Shown: positions 35,151-43,451 of the stretch, one piece after another
Layout: every line of letters begins with the position of its first letter
Numbering within the stretch: the stretch's first letter is position 1
Assembly: GCA_947260005.1 (NCBI GenBank)
Contig: CAMYOL010000017.1
Coordinates: 1 to 64,000, forward strand
Direction of reading: 5' to 3'
DNA from: an uncultured Ectothiorhodospiraceae bacterium
GTDB lineage: Bacteria; Pseudomonadota; Gammaproteobacteria; UBA6429; Thiohalophilaceae
Length of the DNA: 64,000 nucleotides
The notes under the pieces: model-generated
Told to the model about the DNA's origin: nothing
The model's input: the letters and a program-made list of their open reading frames with translations, nothing else
Databases searched by the model: none
Translations under genes and position numbers: made by a program

Positions 35151-35154
35151 ACCT

Positions 35155-36435
35155 ATGTTGCTCAGTAAAAGATTAGTTTTATCAAACCTGTTAATTATCA
35201 AGCTGATGTGTATGGCTTTATTGTTATTAAATAGCCCGCTGACACATGCGACGACCGAAGAAGTCTTCAAACAGTATCAGGATCGTCTTTTACAGATTCG
35301 TATCATCGATAAATCGACTAACTCCAAATCGACTATCGGTAGCGGATTTTTTATCGATGACAAAGGTACCATTGCAACAAACTACCATGTGATCTCCAAA
35401 CATGTATTTAAACCTGAACAATATCGTATTGAATACATAACCCAGGCTGGCGCCATTCACCCCGCCGAGCTGATTCATATCGATGTGATCCATGACCTTG
35501 CCTTACTTAATGGCGATGCTATCGACACCCCTTTTCTTGAAGTTAGTGATAGAACCTTAAATAAAGGTATGCGTATATATACCCTGGGTAATCCGTTGGA
35601 TCTGGGTATGACGATTGTAGAAGGCACTTATAACGGTCTGACTAAAGATACCATGCATGAACGAATTTTATTATCGGGTGCACTCAACTCGGGTATGAGC
35701 GGTGGGCCTTCGGTTATTGAAGACGGAAGCGTCATCGGTGTTAACGTCGCGACCGCAGGCAATAGTATCGGCTTTTTGGTTCCACAGAAATTTCTGGCCG
35801 TTTTGGCAAAAGAAGTTCAGAACGAAAAACCGAAAGATTTTATGAAAGTAATCCAGCAACAACTGTTATCAAACCAGTCACGTTATCTCGACAAACTATC
35901 AAACTCTACATTTCCAACAAAAACCCTGGGCAATTATACGGTACCCGCAAAAATTGCCGGTTATATAAATTGCTGGGGAGACTCCAAACAAGATAACGAA
36001 CCCTATCGAAAATCGAATAGTTACTGTGCTACTAAAAATGACATCTACTTAAACAATTATTTAAACACGGGTACAATTCGGTATAACCACCAATATTTTG
36101 AAGATGTCGAAATGGGTAAATTCCGTTTCGCACGACTCATTCAAACCTATTTTGCCAATCCCAGTTCATCGCTCTCAAGCGGCAAAGAAAATTTTACTGA
36201 ATATAATTGTAAAGTAGACTATGTTACCCAGAACGATATGTTGTTAAAGACAGCATTTTGTCTTAAAGAATATAAAAAATTCCCCGGCCTATATGACATG
36301 GTGTTAATTTCCGCGACCTTAAACGAAAATGATAAAGCACTTATTAGTACCCTGGCTTTAGCCGGAGTGAGTTATGAGAATGCAATAAAATTTAGTAAAC
36401 ATTACTTAGGGAGCTTTGCATGGAAGCGCCCATAA
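35155..36435 (+). CDS. Exported trypsin-like serine protease
   Basis: A 426-aa protein beginning at the ATG at 35155, four bases after the rdgB stop; the longer open frame from 35128 overlaps rdgB and is rejected. A signal peptide or anchor (LLIIKLMCMALLLLN) is followed by a chymotrypsin-fold domain. The catalytic triad is His in TNYHVISK (near residue 79), Asp in HDLALL (near 115), and Ser in GALNSGMSGGPSV (near 183). No PDZ domain follows, unlike DegP. The C-terminal 200 residues are unassigned and contain several cysteines. It overlaps the FHA gene by 16 bp, so the two are translationally linked. Confidence 0.8.
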   Translation: MLLSKRLVLSNLLIIKLMCMALLLLNSPLTHATTEEVFKQYQDRLLQIRIIDKSTNSKSTIGSGFFIDDKGTIATNYHVISKHVFKPEQYRIEYITQAGAIHPAELIHIDVIHDLALLNGDAIDTPFLEVSDRTLNKGMRIYTLGNPLDLGMTIVEGTYNGLTKDTMHERILLSGALNSGMSGGPSVIEDGSVIGVNVATAGNSIGFLVPQKFLAVLAKEVQNEKPKDFMKVIQQQLLSNQSRYLDKLSNSTFPTKTLGNYTVPAKIAGYINCWGDSKQDNEPYRKSNSYCATKNDIYLNNYLNTGTIRYNHQYFEDVEMGKFRFARLIQTYFANPSSSLSSGKENFTEYNCKVDYVTQNDMLLKTAFCLKEYKKFPGLYDMVLISATLNENDKALISTLALAGVSYENAIKFSKHYLGSFAWKRP

Positions 36436-37409
36436 TAATAGAAGTATTGGATCGCTTTGGTAAAGTCAAAGAACGCCATAAGGTTAAGCAATTTCCCGTC
36501 AAGATTGGGCGCTCCTATAAAAATGATATTATTCTGGACGACAACTACGTCTCTGCAGAACATGTTGAATTAATGGTCGATGGTGACGGTCATATCATGG
36601 CAACTGACCTGCACAGTGATAACGGTTTATTCACCATACACCCGGTTATTCGACACGACATACTTACCATACAAGATGATCAACGAATTCGTATCGGGCA
36701 TACAGATCTGCGTTTCCGTTCAGAAAACTACTCGGTAAAAGAAACCTTTTTTGATCATGGACGACCCAGTCAATGGCATTTAATTATGACCAATGGTCTG
36801 TTTCTGCCTTTAATCTGGATCTTGACGGCCGCCATCCTGCTGGCAAACCAGTATTTCATGACCACCAATGAAGCACATTTTAATATTCTGCTCGCCTCGG
36901 TATTGCCGGTCCTGATCGTTATTGTTTGCTGGACGTTCATCTGGTCAATCGTCAGTAAAATCATCACCCACAAATTTTACTTTGCCTATCATGGTATGCA
37001 CGTCGGTCTCCTATTATCCGGTTTCTATTTTATAGAGCTGACCTTTGAATATCTTGAGTTTATTTTCCCAGTCAGTGGCCTGCAAACCCTGTTAACTGTA
37101 TTTTCCGACCTGGCCTTTACCATGCTGCTATTTTACGGACACCTGCGCCAGAGTACTCATTTTAGAAAACGTAAAACTAAAGTGATCTCGACAATAGTTG
37201 CCAGCCTGATTGTCGGTGTCGCTTATTTAATATCGTATCTAAATGAACCACAATATTCTGGCCAACCCGACTATTCAGGTTTAATCAAACCACCCGCTTT
37301 TGTTTTAATGAAACCGACGTCTGCTGACAATTTTTTCGCAAAAACAAAAGATCTGGCCGAGTTTGAATCAGATAAAGTTAACAAAGAAGACCAACCGGAA
37401 TCTAAATAA
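36420..37409 (+). CDS. FHA-domain membrane protein
   Basis: This is a 329-aa protein with an N-terminal FHA phosphothreonine-binding domain: KIGRSYKNDIILDDNYVSAEH (residues 23-43), with the conserved Gly-Arg and Ser, and LHSDNGLFT. It is followed by six or so hydrophobic segments from about residue 115 to 275. The FHA domain should face the cytosol, where it could dock proteins phosphorylated by the Ser/Thr kinase encoded upstream. It overlaps the protease gene by 16 bp and precedes hemW by 4 bp. The function is inferred from domains and gene neighbours. Confidence 0.82.
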   Translation: MEAPIIIEVLDRFGKVKERHKVKQFPVKIGRSYKNDIILDDNYVSAEHVELMVDGDGHIMATDLHSDNGLFTIHPVIRHDILTIQDDQRIRIGHTDLRFRSENYSVKETFFDHGRPSQWHLIMTNGLFLPLIWILTAAILLANQYFMTTNEAHFNILLASVLPVLIVIVCWTFIWSIVSKIITHKFYFAYHGMHVGLLLSGFYFIELTFEYLEFIFPVSGLQTLLTVFSDLAFTMLLFYGHLRQSTHFRKRKTKVISTIVASLIVGVAYLISYLNEPQYSGQPDYSGLIKPPAFVLMKPTSADNFFAKTKDLAEFESDKVNKEDQPESK

Positions 37410-37413
37410 CTCG

Positions 37414-38583
37414 ATGCAACACTTTACTGAGTTGCCCCCTCTCTCTCTTTATGTACATATTCCCTGGTGTGTAAAAAAATGTCCATATTGTGACTTTAAT
37501 TCACATGAGCTCAAAGACACGTTACCAGAAAAAAAATACATTGATACTCTCCTCGCCGATCTCGATCAACAGTTAGTAAATATTTGGGGTCGACGTATAC
37601 AAAGTATTTTTATAGGCGGCGGCACCCCTAGTTTATTTTCGTCTGAAGCCATTAACCAACTTCTATCAGGGCTTAGAGCACGACTGAATTTTTCACCGGA
37701 TACCGAAATCACCCTTGAGGCAAATCCGGGTACCGTTGAACAAGGCCGATTTGAGGAATTTTTTTCTATCGGTATCAACCGCATCTCAATTGGCGTACAA
37801 AGTTTTAATAATAAGCATCTAAGACAACTTGGCCGAATTCACTCAGCACGCGAGGCAATTAAGGCCATTGAGATCGCGCACAAGGCCGACTTCAAAAGAA
37901 TCAATATAGACTTAATGTATGGATTACCGGGTCAAAGTGCCGGTGAGGCACTTGGTGACCTGCAATGTGCCTTTGCACTCAAGCCGGAGCATATTTCACA
38001 TTACCAACTTACCATCGAACCCAATACCTTATTTCATCACCAACCGCCGCTGTTACCCGATGATGAACAGTTAGCCGACATCGAAGAGGCCTGCCGAGAA
38101 CAACTCAGCGCACATGATTACCAGCGTTATGAGATATCCGCATTCGCCAGGCCGGGACAGGAGTGCAAACACAACTTAAATTACTGGCAGTTTGGAGATT
38201 ATGTCGGCATCGGTGCGGGTGCCCATGGCAAGATTACTCGCAGCGATCAACAAAACATACAACGCTACTGGATGGTCAAAAATCCTCGTGATTATTTAGA
38301 CGCGACGGAACAAGCACAACGGCTTTCGGGAAGTAAGCTATTAAGCGATAGAGAAACCACCTTTGAATTTTTACTCAACGCCTTTCGTCTGGTTGACGGC
38401 TTCAGTAGCGAACTTTTCCAGTTACACTGCGGCCAGCCCATTTCAACAATAGAAAAAGGACTGCAACTGGCCGAACAAAAAGATTTAATTAACTGGGGCT
38501 TAAAAGAAATCAAACCGACTAAATTAGGTCTACAATATTTAAATAACCTGACAGAAATATTTTTACCTGAAAAGAATGACTGA
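37414..38583 (+). CDS. hemW: HemW-like radical SAM protein
   Basis: HemW is a radical-SAM heme chaperone often annotated as oxygen-independent coproporphyrinogen III oxidase. From the ATG at 37414 it is 389 aa; the open frame upstream overlaps the FHA gene. The cluster motif is C-x3-C-x2-C in IPWCVKKCPYCDF. GGGTPSLF, the following TLEANPGTVE, and RISIGVQSFN are family blocks, as are the YQLTIEPNT and DYVGIGAGAHGK segments. It follows rdgB at a distance in many gammaproteobacteria. The heme-binding role is known from the family. Confidence 0.93.
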   Translation: MQHFTELPPLSLYVHIPWCVKKCPYCDFNSHELKDTLPEKKYIDTLLADLDQQLVNIWGRRIQSIFIGGGTPSLFSSEAINQLLSGLRARLNFSPDTEITLEANPGTVEQGRFEEFFSIGINRISIGVQSFNNKHLRQLGRIHSAREAIKAIEIAHKADFKRINIDLMYGLPGQSAGEALGDLQCAFALKPEHISHYQLTIEPNTLFHHQPPLLPDDEQLADIEEACREQLSAHDYQRYEISAFARPGQECKHNLNYWQFGDYVGIGAGAHGKITRSDQQNIQRYWMVKNPRDYLDATEQAQRLSGSKLLSDRETTFEFLLNAFRLVDGFSSELFQLHCGQPISTIEKGLQLAEQKDLINWGLKEIKPTKLGLQYLNNLTEIFLPEKND

Positions 38584-38588
38584 CTAGA

Positions 38589-38789
38589 ATGCTATCGGAA
38601 TATATTGTCGCCTGCCCATATTGTGGTGAAACTTTTTCCACAACACTTGATTTAAGTCCGGATTTAAATATGGGTCCGCAAGAATACATAGAAGATTGCC
38701 AGATTTGCTGCCGGCCGATAAACTTTAGTGTCAATCTGGACCCGGTGTCTGAAACGACAAATGTGCAACTGAGGAGAGATGATGACTGA
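38589..38789 (+). CDS. CPXCG-motif small cysteine-rich protein
   Basis: A 66-aa zinc-ribbon-like protein. CPYCG lies near residue 9 and CQICC near residue 36, giving two CxxC knuckles, and it has the EYIEDCQICCRPI run typical of the CPXCG family. The family's function is not established. It begins 5 bp after hemW and overlaps the next start by a few bases. Confidence 0.85.
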   Translation: MLSEYIVACPYCGETFSTTLDLSPDLNMGPQEYIEDCQICCRPINFSVNLDPVSETTNVQLRRDDD

Positions 38790-39060
38790 CAAGAATCGTT
38801 CAGGAGAAGAAGATCGCTACCAACCCATCAGCTGTGATCGACATTCGGAATATGAACTTGCCATTATGCACAAGGTCATGTTGCAACTCGCCTGGACCGA
38901 CGACTCTGATCAACAACACATTGGTAAAGTGATGCCCCTGGATCTTAAAACCGAAGACAAAAAAGAATTTTTAATCGGACAAAGCAATGATGGGGAGATC
39001 CATTATATTCGCCTCGATAAAATTTCATATAGTGATGTCAGTGCGGCAATAAAACTTTGA
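38782..39060 (+). CDS. rof: Rof (YaeO) family Rho-binding protein
   Basis: A protein of about 92 aa whose YQPISCDRHSEYELA segment (near residue 13) closely parallels the E. coli Rof N-terminus (YQPINCDDYDNLELA), and whose LRLDKI-like ending is IRLDKISYSD. Rof binds Rho and inhibits Rho-dependent termination. The ATG at 38782 overlaps the preceding stop; another ATG lies one codon earlier. Assignment is by motif and size. Whether it binds Rho in this organism is inferred. Confidence 0.82.
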   Translation: MTDKNRSGEEDRYQPISCDRHSEYELAIMHKVMLQLAWTDDSDQQHIGKVMPLDLKTEDKKEFLIGQSNDGEIHYIRLDKISYSDVSAAIKL

Positions 39061-39518
39061 TTCAATCAAATCACAAGCTCATCATCCTGCTAGGCCTTTT
39101 GTTCAGTGTTTTCAGCTGTTCGAGTCCACCTCCCCCTGTTAAGCCACCCAGTTACCAGGTACTCTCCCAGGGTCAACAAAGCGGATTTAGCTTACAAAAA
39201 ACCCTCATTATTGAAAATGCCGAAGAATTTACTGAGCTTTGGTCAATTCATACCGGCGGAATGAAAACACCGATCCCAATTATCGATTTCAAGCACACGG
39301 TGGTTATCGCCAGTTTTCTGGGGGAGCAAACCACGGGTGGATATTCTATCAAGGTGCAGGACGTGATCTTCACCGAAAAATTTACTAAAATCGTCTTCAT
39401 CGGCCAATACCCTACACCGGGCAGCATGCGTACCATGCAAATCACCCAACCTTTTATTATGATTAAAGTCGATAAAACCAATAAACCAATTTATTTTGAG
39501 TACCTCAGAGAACCTTAA
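39057..39518 (+). CDS. PrcB_C-domain lipoprotein
   Basis: This is a 153-aa protein, probably started at TTG (39057), which overlaps the previous stop (TTGA). It has a signal peptide with lipobox (LLFSVFSC, then a proline-rich linker), so it should be lipid-anchored. The mature domain matches the PrcB C-terminal family: VVIASFLGEQTTGGYSI near residue 81, then QYPTPGS and TQPFIMIKV. PrcB is a partner of a Treponema protease, and other members are uncharacterised. A protease gene is nearby (35155), but no direct link is shown. Confidence 0.75.
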   Translation: MIQSNHKLIILLGLLFSVFSCSSPPPPVKPPSYQVLSQGQQSGFSLQKTLIIENAEEFTELWSIHTGGMKTPIPIIDFKHTVVIASFLGEQTTGGYSIKVQDVIFTEKFTKIVFIGQYPTPGSMRTMQITQPFIMIKVDKTNKPIYFEYLREP

Positions 39519-39874
39519 TGCACACGCGCTATAAAGATATTACGGCCTATGAAACCAAGGATGGCTCATTAATCCGGGAGCTAATCCACCCATCGCAACA
39601 ACATAACCACATGCAATCATTGGCCGAGGCCATTGTTCATCCCGGTCAAACCACGGCATTACACAAACACCATAAAACAGAAGAAATATATTTCATCCTC
39701 AAGGGTCAGGGACACATGACCCTGGGACAAAAACAGTTTTCAGTTCAAAGCGGTGATTCGATTGTCATATTAGCCGACACCGCCCATTGCATAGAAAATA
39801 ACGGTGAACAGGATCTGCACATCATCTGCAGCTGTGCTCCCGCCTATTCACATGATGACACGGAATTATTATAA
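39518..39874 (+). CDS. Cupin-domain protein
   Basis: A 118-aa single-domain cupin. The metal-binding motifs are visible: HPGQTTALHKHHKTEEIYFILKG (two His and Glu) and GDSIVILADTAHCIEN (the last His). Such small cupins act as isomerases, oxygenases or sensors; the substrate is not evident. The start overlaps the previous stop by one base (TAATG), so the genes are coupled. Confidence 0.85.
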   Translation: MHTRYKDITAYETKDGSLIRELIHPSQQHNHMQSLAEAIVHPGQTTALHKHHKTEEIYFILKGQGHMTLGQKQFSVQSGDSIVILADTAHCIENNGEQDLHIICSCAPAYSHDDTELL

Positions 39875-39879
39875 CCAGC

Positions 39880-40782
39880 ATGCGTATTGGTATAGATCTC
39901 GGCGGGACGAAGATAGAAGGCATTGCTCTGGGCGAGAATGGTAATGAACTGTGCCGTTATCGAATCGCCACCCCGCGCGATGATTATCCCGCAACCTTAC
40001 AGGCGATAAAAGATGTCGTCGACCATCTCGAAACTGAAACCGCTCAATCAGGCAGCATCGGCCTGGGTATCCCGGGTGCAATCTCACCCCATACCCAACT
40101 GGTCAAGAATGCCAATTCCACCTGGTTAATTGGTGAACCGTTAGAAGCAGACCTGGCGAAAACATTAAGTCGTCCCGTGCGCATTACCAACGATGCAAAT
40201 TGCTTTACCGTATCGGAAGCCACCGACGGTGCGGCCAAAACAGCCGAGGTTGTATTTGGTGTGATTATTGGCACAGGAACCGGGGGTGGTATTTGTATTA
40301 ACAAACAAATTGTTTCCGGTGCCAACGCCATCGGCGGTGAATGGGGGCATAACCCATTACCCTGGCCTCGTGATGACGAACGCCCTGGCTTAGCTTGCTT
40401 TTGTGGACAACATGGCTGTATCGAAACCTTTGTGTCTGGTACCGGCTTCACTAGACATTATCAGGCGGCAGGCGGTAAAGCCCACGACACACAAGATATT
40501 TTAGCCGCCATCGACAGAGGCGAACCCCTCGCCCAACAGGCAATGCAAGACTATGAACACCGTCTGGCACGTGCTCTCGCCAGTATTATTAATGTGATCG
40601 ATCCCGATGTGATCGTGCTTGGCGGTGGTTTATCTAATATTCAACGTCTCTATGAAAATGTCCCCAAACTCTGGACTGAGTTTGTTTTCTCTGATCACGT
40701 CGCCACCCATCTTGTCCCCCCGGTACATGGTGATTCCAGTGGGGTGCGGGGTGCAGCCTGGTTGTGGCCGATAGAAAAATAG
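39880..40782 (+). CDS. ROK family sugar kinase (fructokinase/N-acetylhexosamine kinase type)
   Basis: A 300-aa ROK kinase. The ATP-binding DLGGTKIEG is at residues 5-13, and the catalytic Asp is in TNDANC. The zinc motif CFCGQHGCIET (near residue 168) is the C-x-C-x4-C signature, with the preceding EWGHNPLPW supplying the His. It ends with IDPDVIVLGGGLS. Members phosphorylate fructose, mannose or N-acetylglucosamine, and the sequence alone does not decide which. It is the last gene of the co-directional run and is followed directly by a REP-like cluster. Confidence 0.88.
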   Translation: MRIGIDLGGTKIEGIALGENGNELCRYRIATPRDDYPATLQAIKDVVDHLETETAQSGSIGLGIPGAISPHTQLVKNANSTWLIGEPLEADLAKTLSRPVRITNDANCFTVSEATDGAAKTAEVVFGVIIGTGTGGGICINKQIVSGANAIGGEWGHNPLPWPRDDERPGLACFCGQHGCIETFVSGTGFTRHYQAAGGKAHDTQDILAAIDRGEPLAQQAMQDYEHRLARALASIINVIDPDVIVLGGGLSNIQRLYENVPKLWTEFVFSDHVATHLVPPVHGDSSGVRGAAWLWPIEK

Positions 40783-40885
40783 GGGTCAGAGACGTATTTT
40801 TGGATTTTTTATAATTTTCTAGTCAAAAATACGTCTCTGACCCTAATTTTTTCCGTCTCTGACCCCTATTTTTCCGACCCCTATT
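40782..40885. repeat. REP-like palindrome cluster 1
   Basis: The cluster starts at the stop of the ROK kinase gene. The unit GGGGTCAGAGACGTATTTTT (from 40782) pairs with its complement near 40825-40844. A second complementary unit (CCGTCTCTGACCCC, near 40853-40866) and a decayed third piece follow. The same unit recurs at 42531 and 43336. It resembles the dispersed palindromes mobilised by REP-associated tyrosine transposases. Confidence 0.85.
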
Positions 40886-40926
40886 TATTTAAAGCCTTTG
40901 TCGATCACGCCGATAGCTATATCACA

Positions 40927-41610
40927 ATGTATCGACCACAAGACCATGAAGAAGTAGTTGTTATCAATCAGGACGCCATAGAGCGCTTCCTGTCATTCTG
41001 CGATACCCGCAAGATCACGAAAAAAGGCCTGATCATGCGCGCTGGCGGTGCGGCCGACAGACTCTATTATCTGGTCGATGGCTCGGCATCTGTCATCGAT
41101 AGTGATGAGGACGGCAATGAGATCATTCTCGCTTACCTGAATACCGGGGACTTCATTGGTGAAATGGGCCTGTTTTATCGAACCAACGAACGCACTGCAA
41201 ATATCCGCGCACGTTCAGCTTGTGTACTGGCTGAAATCGAATACAGCAAACTGTATCAGTTATTCGAAACGGAACTCAAAGACGAACATTCAAAAATATT
41301 AACCGCAGTAGGACTGCAGCTGGCTCGTCGATTATTACAGACCAGCCGCCGCGTCACCCGTTTAGCCTTCATGGACGTGTCGGGACGTATCGCGCGAACA
41401 TTAACTGAATTGTGCACGGAACCCGATGCCAAAACTCACCCGGATGGTATGCAACTGCACATCTCCCGTCAGGAGATCGCCCGCATTGTGGGGTGTAAAC
41501 GAGAAACCGTTGGTCGTGTTTTAAAGACCATGCAGGAACAAGGGCTGGTACAGGCCAAAGGTATGGACATCGTTGTACATGAAAGCATTGAGCGCCATTA
41601 CCCGAATTAA
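40927..41610 (+). CDS. crp: Cyclic AMP receptor-like transcription regulator (Crp/Vfr type)
   Basis: This 227-aa regulator of the Crp/Fnr family has an N-terminal cyclic-nucleotide-binding fold with LYYLVDGSASVI, GDFIGEMGLF (containing the phosphate-cassette Glu) and RTANIRARSACVLAEI. The arginine and serine of the cAMP pocket are plausible here. A long dimer helix and a C-terminal helix-turn-helix (ISRQEIARIVGCKRETVGRVLKTM) follow. The recognition helix RETVGR is the Crp type. There are no N-terminal cysteines, which rules out an Fnr iron-sulfur sensor. A REP-like cluster lies upstream. Confidence 0.9.
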   Translation: MYRPQDHEEVVVINQDAIERFLSFCDTRKITKKGLIMRAGGAADRLYYLVDGSASVIDSDEDGNEIILAYLNTGDFIGEMGLFYRTNERTANIRARSACVLAEIEYSKLYQLFETELKDEHSKILTAVGLQLARRLLQTSRRVTRLAFMDVSGRIARTLTELCTEPDAKTHPDGMQLHISRQEIARIVGCKRETVGRVLKTMQEQGLVQAKGMDIVVHESIERHYPN

Positions 41611-41840
41611 CAACCTTCCATCAAACACCGTTTTGCCAAAGTAATCGGTGAATAATATTCCCTTGTTCCAATTCAACCAGAACTAATAGATCATATAACC
41701 ATACTTTTATAAGGCATATATTTGCCGATAACCTCTATTTTTGTGAAATGTTAACTCCAATTAACCATTAAGCACGATTATAATAATGACTCTTATAAAG
41801 AGCACAGCATTATGTAAAACACATTTATCGGGGAAAAATC

Positions 41841-42413
41841 ATGAAAATATTAAAATATTTTGCCATTCCGGCTTTACTCACACTCAGTTTTTATACTCAG
41901 GCTGAAATCATCGGTAACGAATCTTCGATGTACGTCAGTATCGATGTGGGAACAGCTGAAACCAAGGATAGTTTTTGGAAGGACAATGGGTTCTCTGGAA
42001 AAGGCGACGACACTGGATACAAAGCGGCTTTCGGTTATGTATTTGGTGATAGCACTTTCGCAATGGAAGGCTATTATGCGAATTTTGGTGAACCGGTAGT
42101 TGCCGAATCAGGTGGCAGTACAGCGACCACTGAGATAAGCGGCTTTGGATTTGATCTAATAGCCCGGTCACAGGGTGATTTTCAAATATTTGGTTCATTG
42201 GGGCTTTTCTTGTTCGATCTTGATCAAAAAGCCGATGGAATATCTTTTTATGACGATAACGGTCTCGGCTATAAACTCGGTATCGGTGCAAGCTATCGAT
42301 TTACTGAGCTTTTTGGTATGCGAGCTAGCTATGACTATTACGCCATAGAAGACGAATTTGATGATTCCTATGATGTTGGAATGCTTTCCTTAGGCGCCAT
42401 GTTCCATTTCTAA
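41841..42413 (+). CDS. Outer-membrane beta-barrel protein (OmpA/OprF-barrel type)
   Basis: This is a 190-aa exported barrel. The signal peptide ends near YTQA (about residue 22). After it come repeated amphipathic strands with glycine and aromatic residues (GYKAAFGYVFGDSTFAMEGYY, LGYKLGIGASYRFTELFGMRASYDYY). The last strand ends GAMFHF with the C-terminal aromatic signal. It is like the N-terminal domain of OmpA-type porins without the peptidoglycan-binding domain. GGGGAAAAATC precedes the ATG as a ribosome site. A strong hairpin terminator follows. Confidence 0.82.
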   Translation: MKILKYFAIPALLTLSFYTQAEIIGNESSMYVSIDVGTAETKDSFWKDNGFSGKGDDTGYKAAFGYVFGDSTFAMEGYYANFGEPVVAESGGSTATTEISGFGFDLIARSQGDFQIFGSLGLFLFDLDQKADGISFYDDNGLGYKLGIGASYRFTELFGMRASYDYYAIEDEFDDSYDVGMLSLGAMFHF

Positions 42414-42448
42414 ATCCGATTTAGAACGATAACCAACTCATAATCCAC

Positions 42449-42481
42449 AACAAGGCCAATAGATATTCTATTGGCCTTGTT
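42449..42481 (+). terminator. Strong stem-loop terminator
   Basis: A perfect 15-bp stem (AACAAGGCCAATAGA, 42449-42463, and its complement 42467-42481) with a three-base loop follows the barrel gene by 36 bp. The stem ends in TTGTT and a short T-rich tail, so it works as a rho-independent terminator on the plus strand. Confidence 0.82.
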
Positions 42482-42530
42482 TATTCAAACTGACACTTTA
42501 TTTCTACACCTCTCCCACAAAAAATTAATC

Positions 42531-42642
42531 GGGGTCAGAGACGGAAAAATAAATTAGGGTCAGAGACGTATTTTTGAATTTTAATAAATCTCTAACCAAA
42601 AATACGTCTCTGACCCTAATTTATTTTTCCGTCTCTGACCCC
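42531..42642. repeat. REP-like palindrome cluster 2, 46-bp perfect arms
   Basis: Two nested units (GGGGTCAGAGACGG and GGGTCAGAGACGTATTTTTG) on the left, 42531-42576, are matched exactly by their complement at 42597-42642. This gives a 46-bp perfect inverted repeat around a 20-base loop. It lies at the damaged 3' end of trmB. Confidence 0.9.
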
Positions 42643-42651
42643 TATTAATTA

Positions 42652-43298
42652 TTAATTTTTTCGCAACATCAAATCCCACACTCCATGACCTAAACGCAAG
42701 CCGCGTTGTTCAACTGATCCTCGCCTGCCTGATTGGTCAATTCAGGAATATTTTTTACCACCTCCAGCATATGCTCGGCATAATCCTGCCAATCAGTCGC
42801 GAAATGGAGTAGACCTTTTTGTTTTAATTTGGTTAATAACGTTTCGACAAAATTAACCTGGATCAGGCGTCGTTTATGATGACGCTTTTTATGCCAGGGA
42901 TCGGCAAAAAAGATATAGACCGCACTGAGACTATTTTCAGGAATATGATCGGTTAACACCTCTACCGCATCCTCGTAGATCACGCGTACATTTTTCAGAT
43001 CCTGTTGTTCTACTTGTAGCAAGGCATTGCCCACACCGGGGCGGTGCACTTCGATACCAAGATAATTTTGTTCCGGATGTTCAGCGGCCATGTGAGTCAG
43101 GGCCTGGCCGTTACCAAAACCGATCTCAACATGCACGGGATGATCGTTGCCAAATAACGAGCCAAAATCAATCGGCTGATGACCTTCGAGCTTTATACCA
43201 TAGACTGGATAAAGCTCATCTAAGGCGCGTTGCTGGCCTTTGGTCAGGCGACCTTCACGGCGCACAAAGCTACGAATTTTTCGATAGTATTTTGTCAT
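42652..43298 (-). pseudogene. trmB: tRNA (guanine-N7)-methyltransferase TrmB, C-terminus lost by frameshifting deletion
   Basis: TrmB makes m7G46 in tRNA. Residues 1 to about 187 are normal: VHVEIGFGNGQALTHMA (SAM site), NYLGIEVHRPGVGNAL, and FFADPWHKKRHHKRRL. The current frame then drifts and stops after QLNNAACV (stop 42690-42692). The true ending, VEQRGLRLGHGVWDLML, is still encoded in another frame at 42652-42714. Compared with the family, about 12 codons are missing just before it, including the catalytic RP-x-TKFE block. The enzyme is probably inactive unless another copy exists. An assembly error is the alternative. Confidence 0.85.
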
Positions 43299-43335
43299 GG
43301 ATTTGGAAAAATTAATTGTGGTCAGAATAAATAGA

Positions 43336-43438
43336 GGTCAGAGACGAAAAAAAATAGGGGTCAGAGACGTATTAATTCTGTCCTGAAAAAGGACAGAATT
43401 AATACGTCTCTGACCCCTATTTTTTTTCGTCTCTGACC
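43336..43438. repeat. REP-like palindrome cluster 3, 49-bp perfect arms
   Basis: Left arm 43336-43384 (GGTCAGAGACG, a run of A, GGGGTCAGAGACG, then ATTAATTCTGTCCT) is matched exactly by 43390-43438. The loop is only five bases (GAAAA). It is the longest of the three clusters and lies between trmB and thiG. Confidence 0.9.
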
Positions 43439-43451
43439 CCCATTTAAAATT

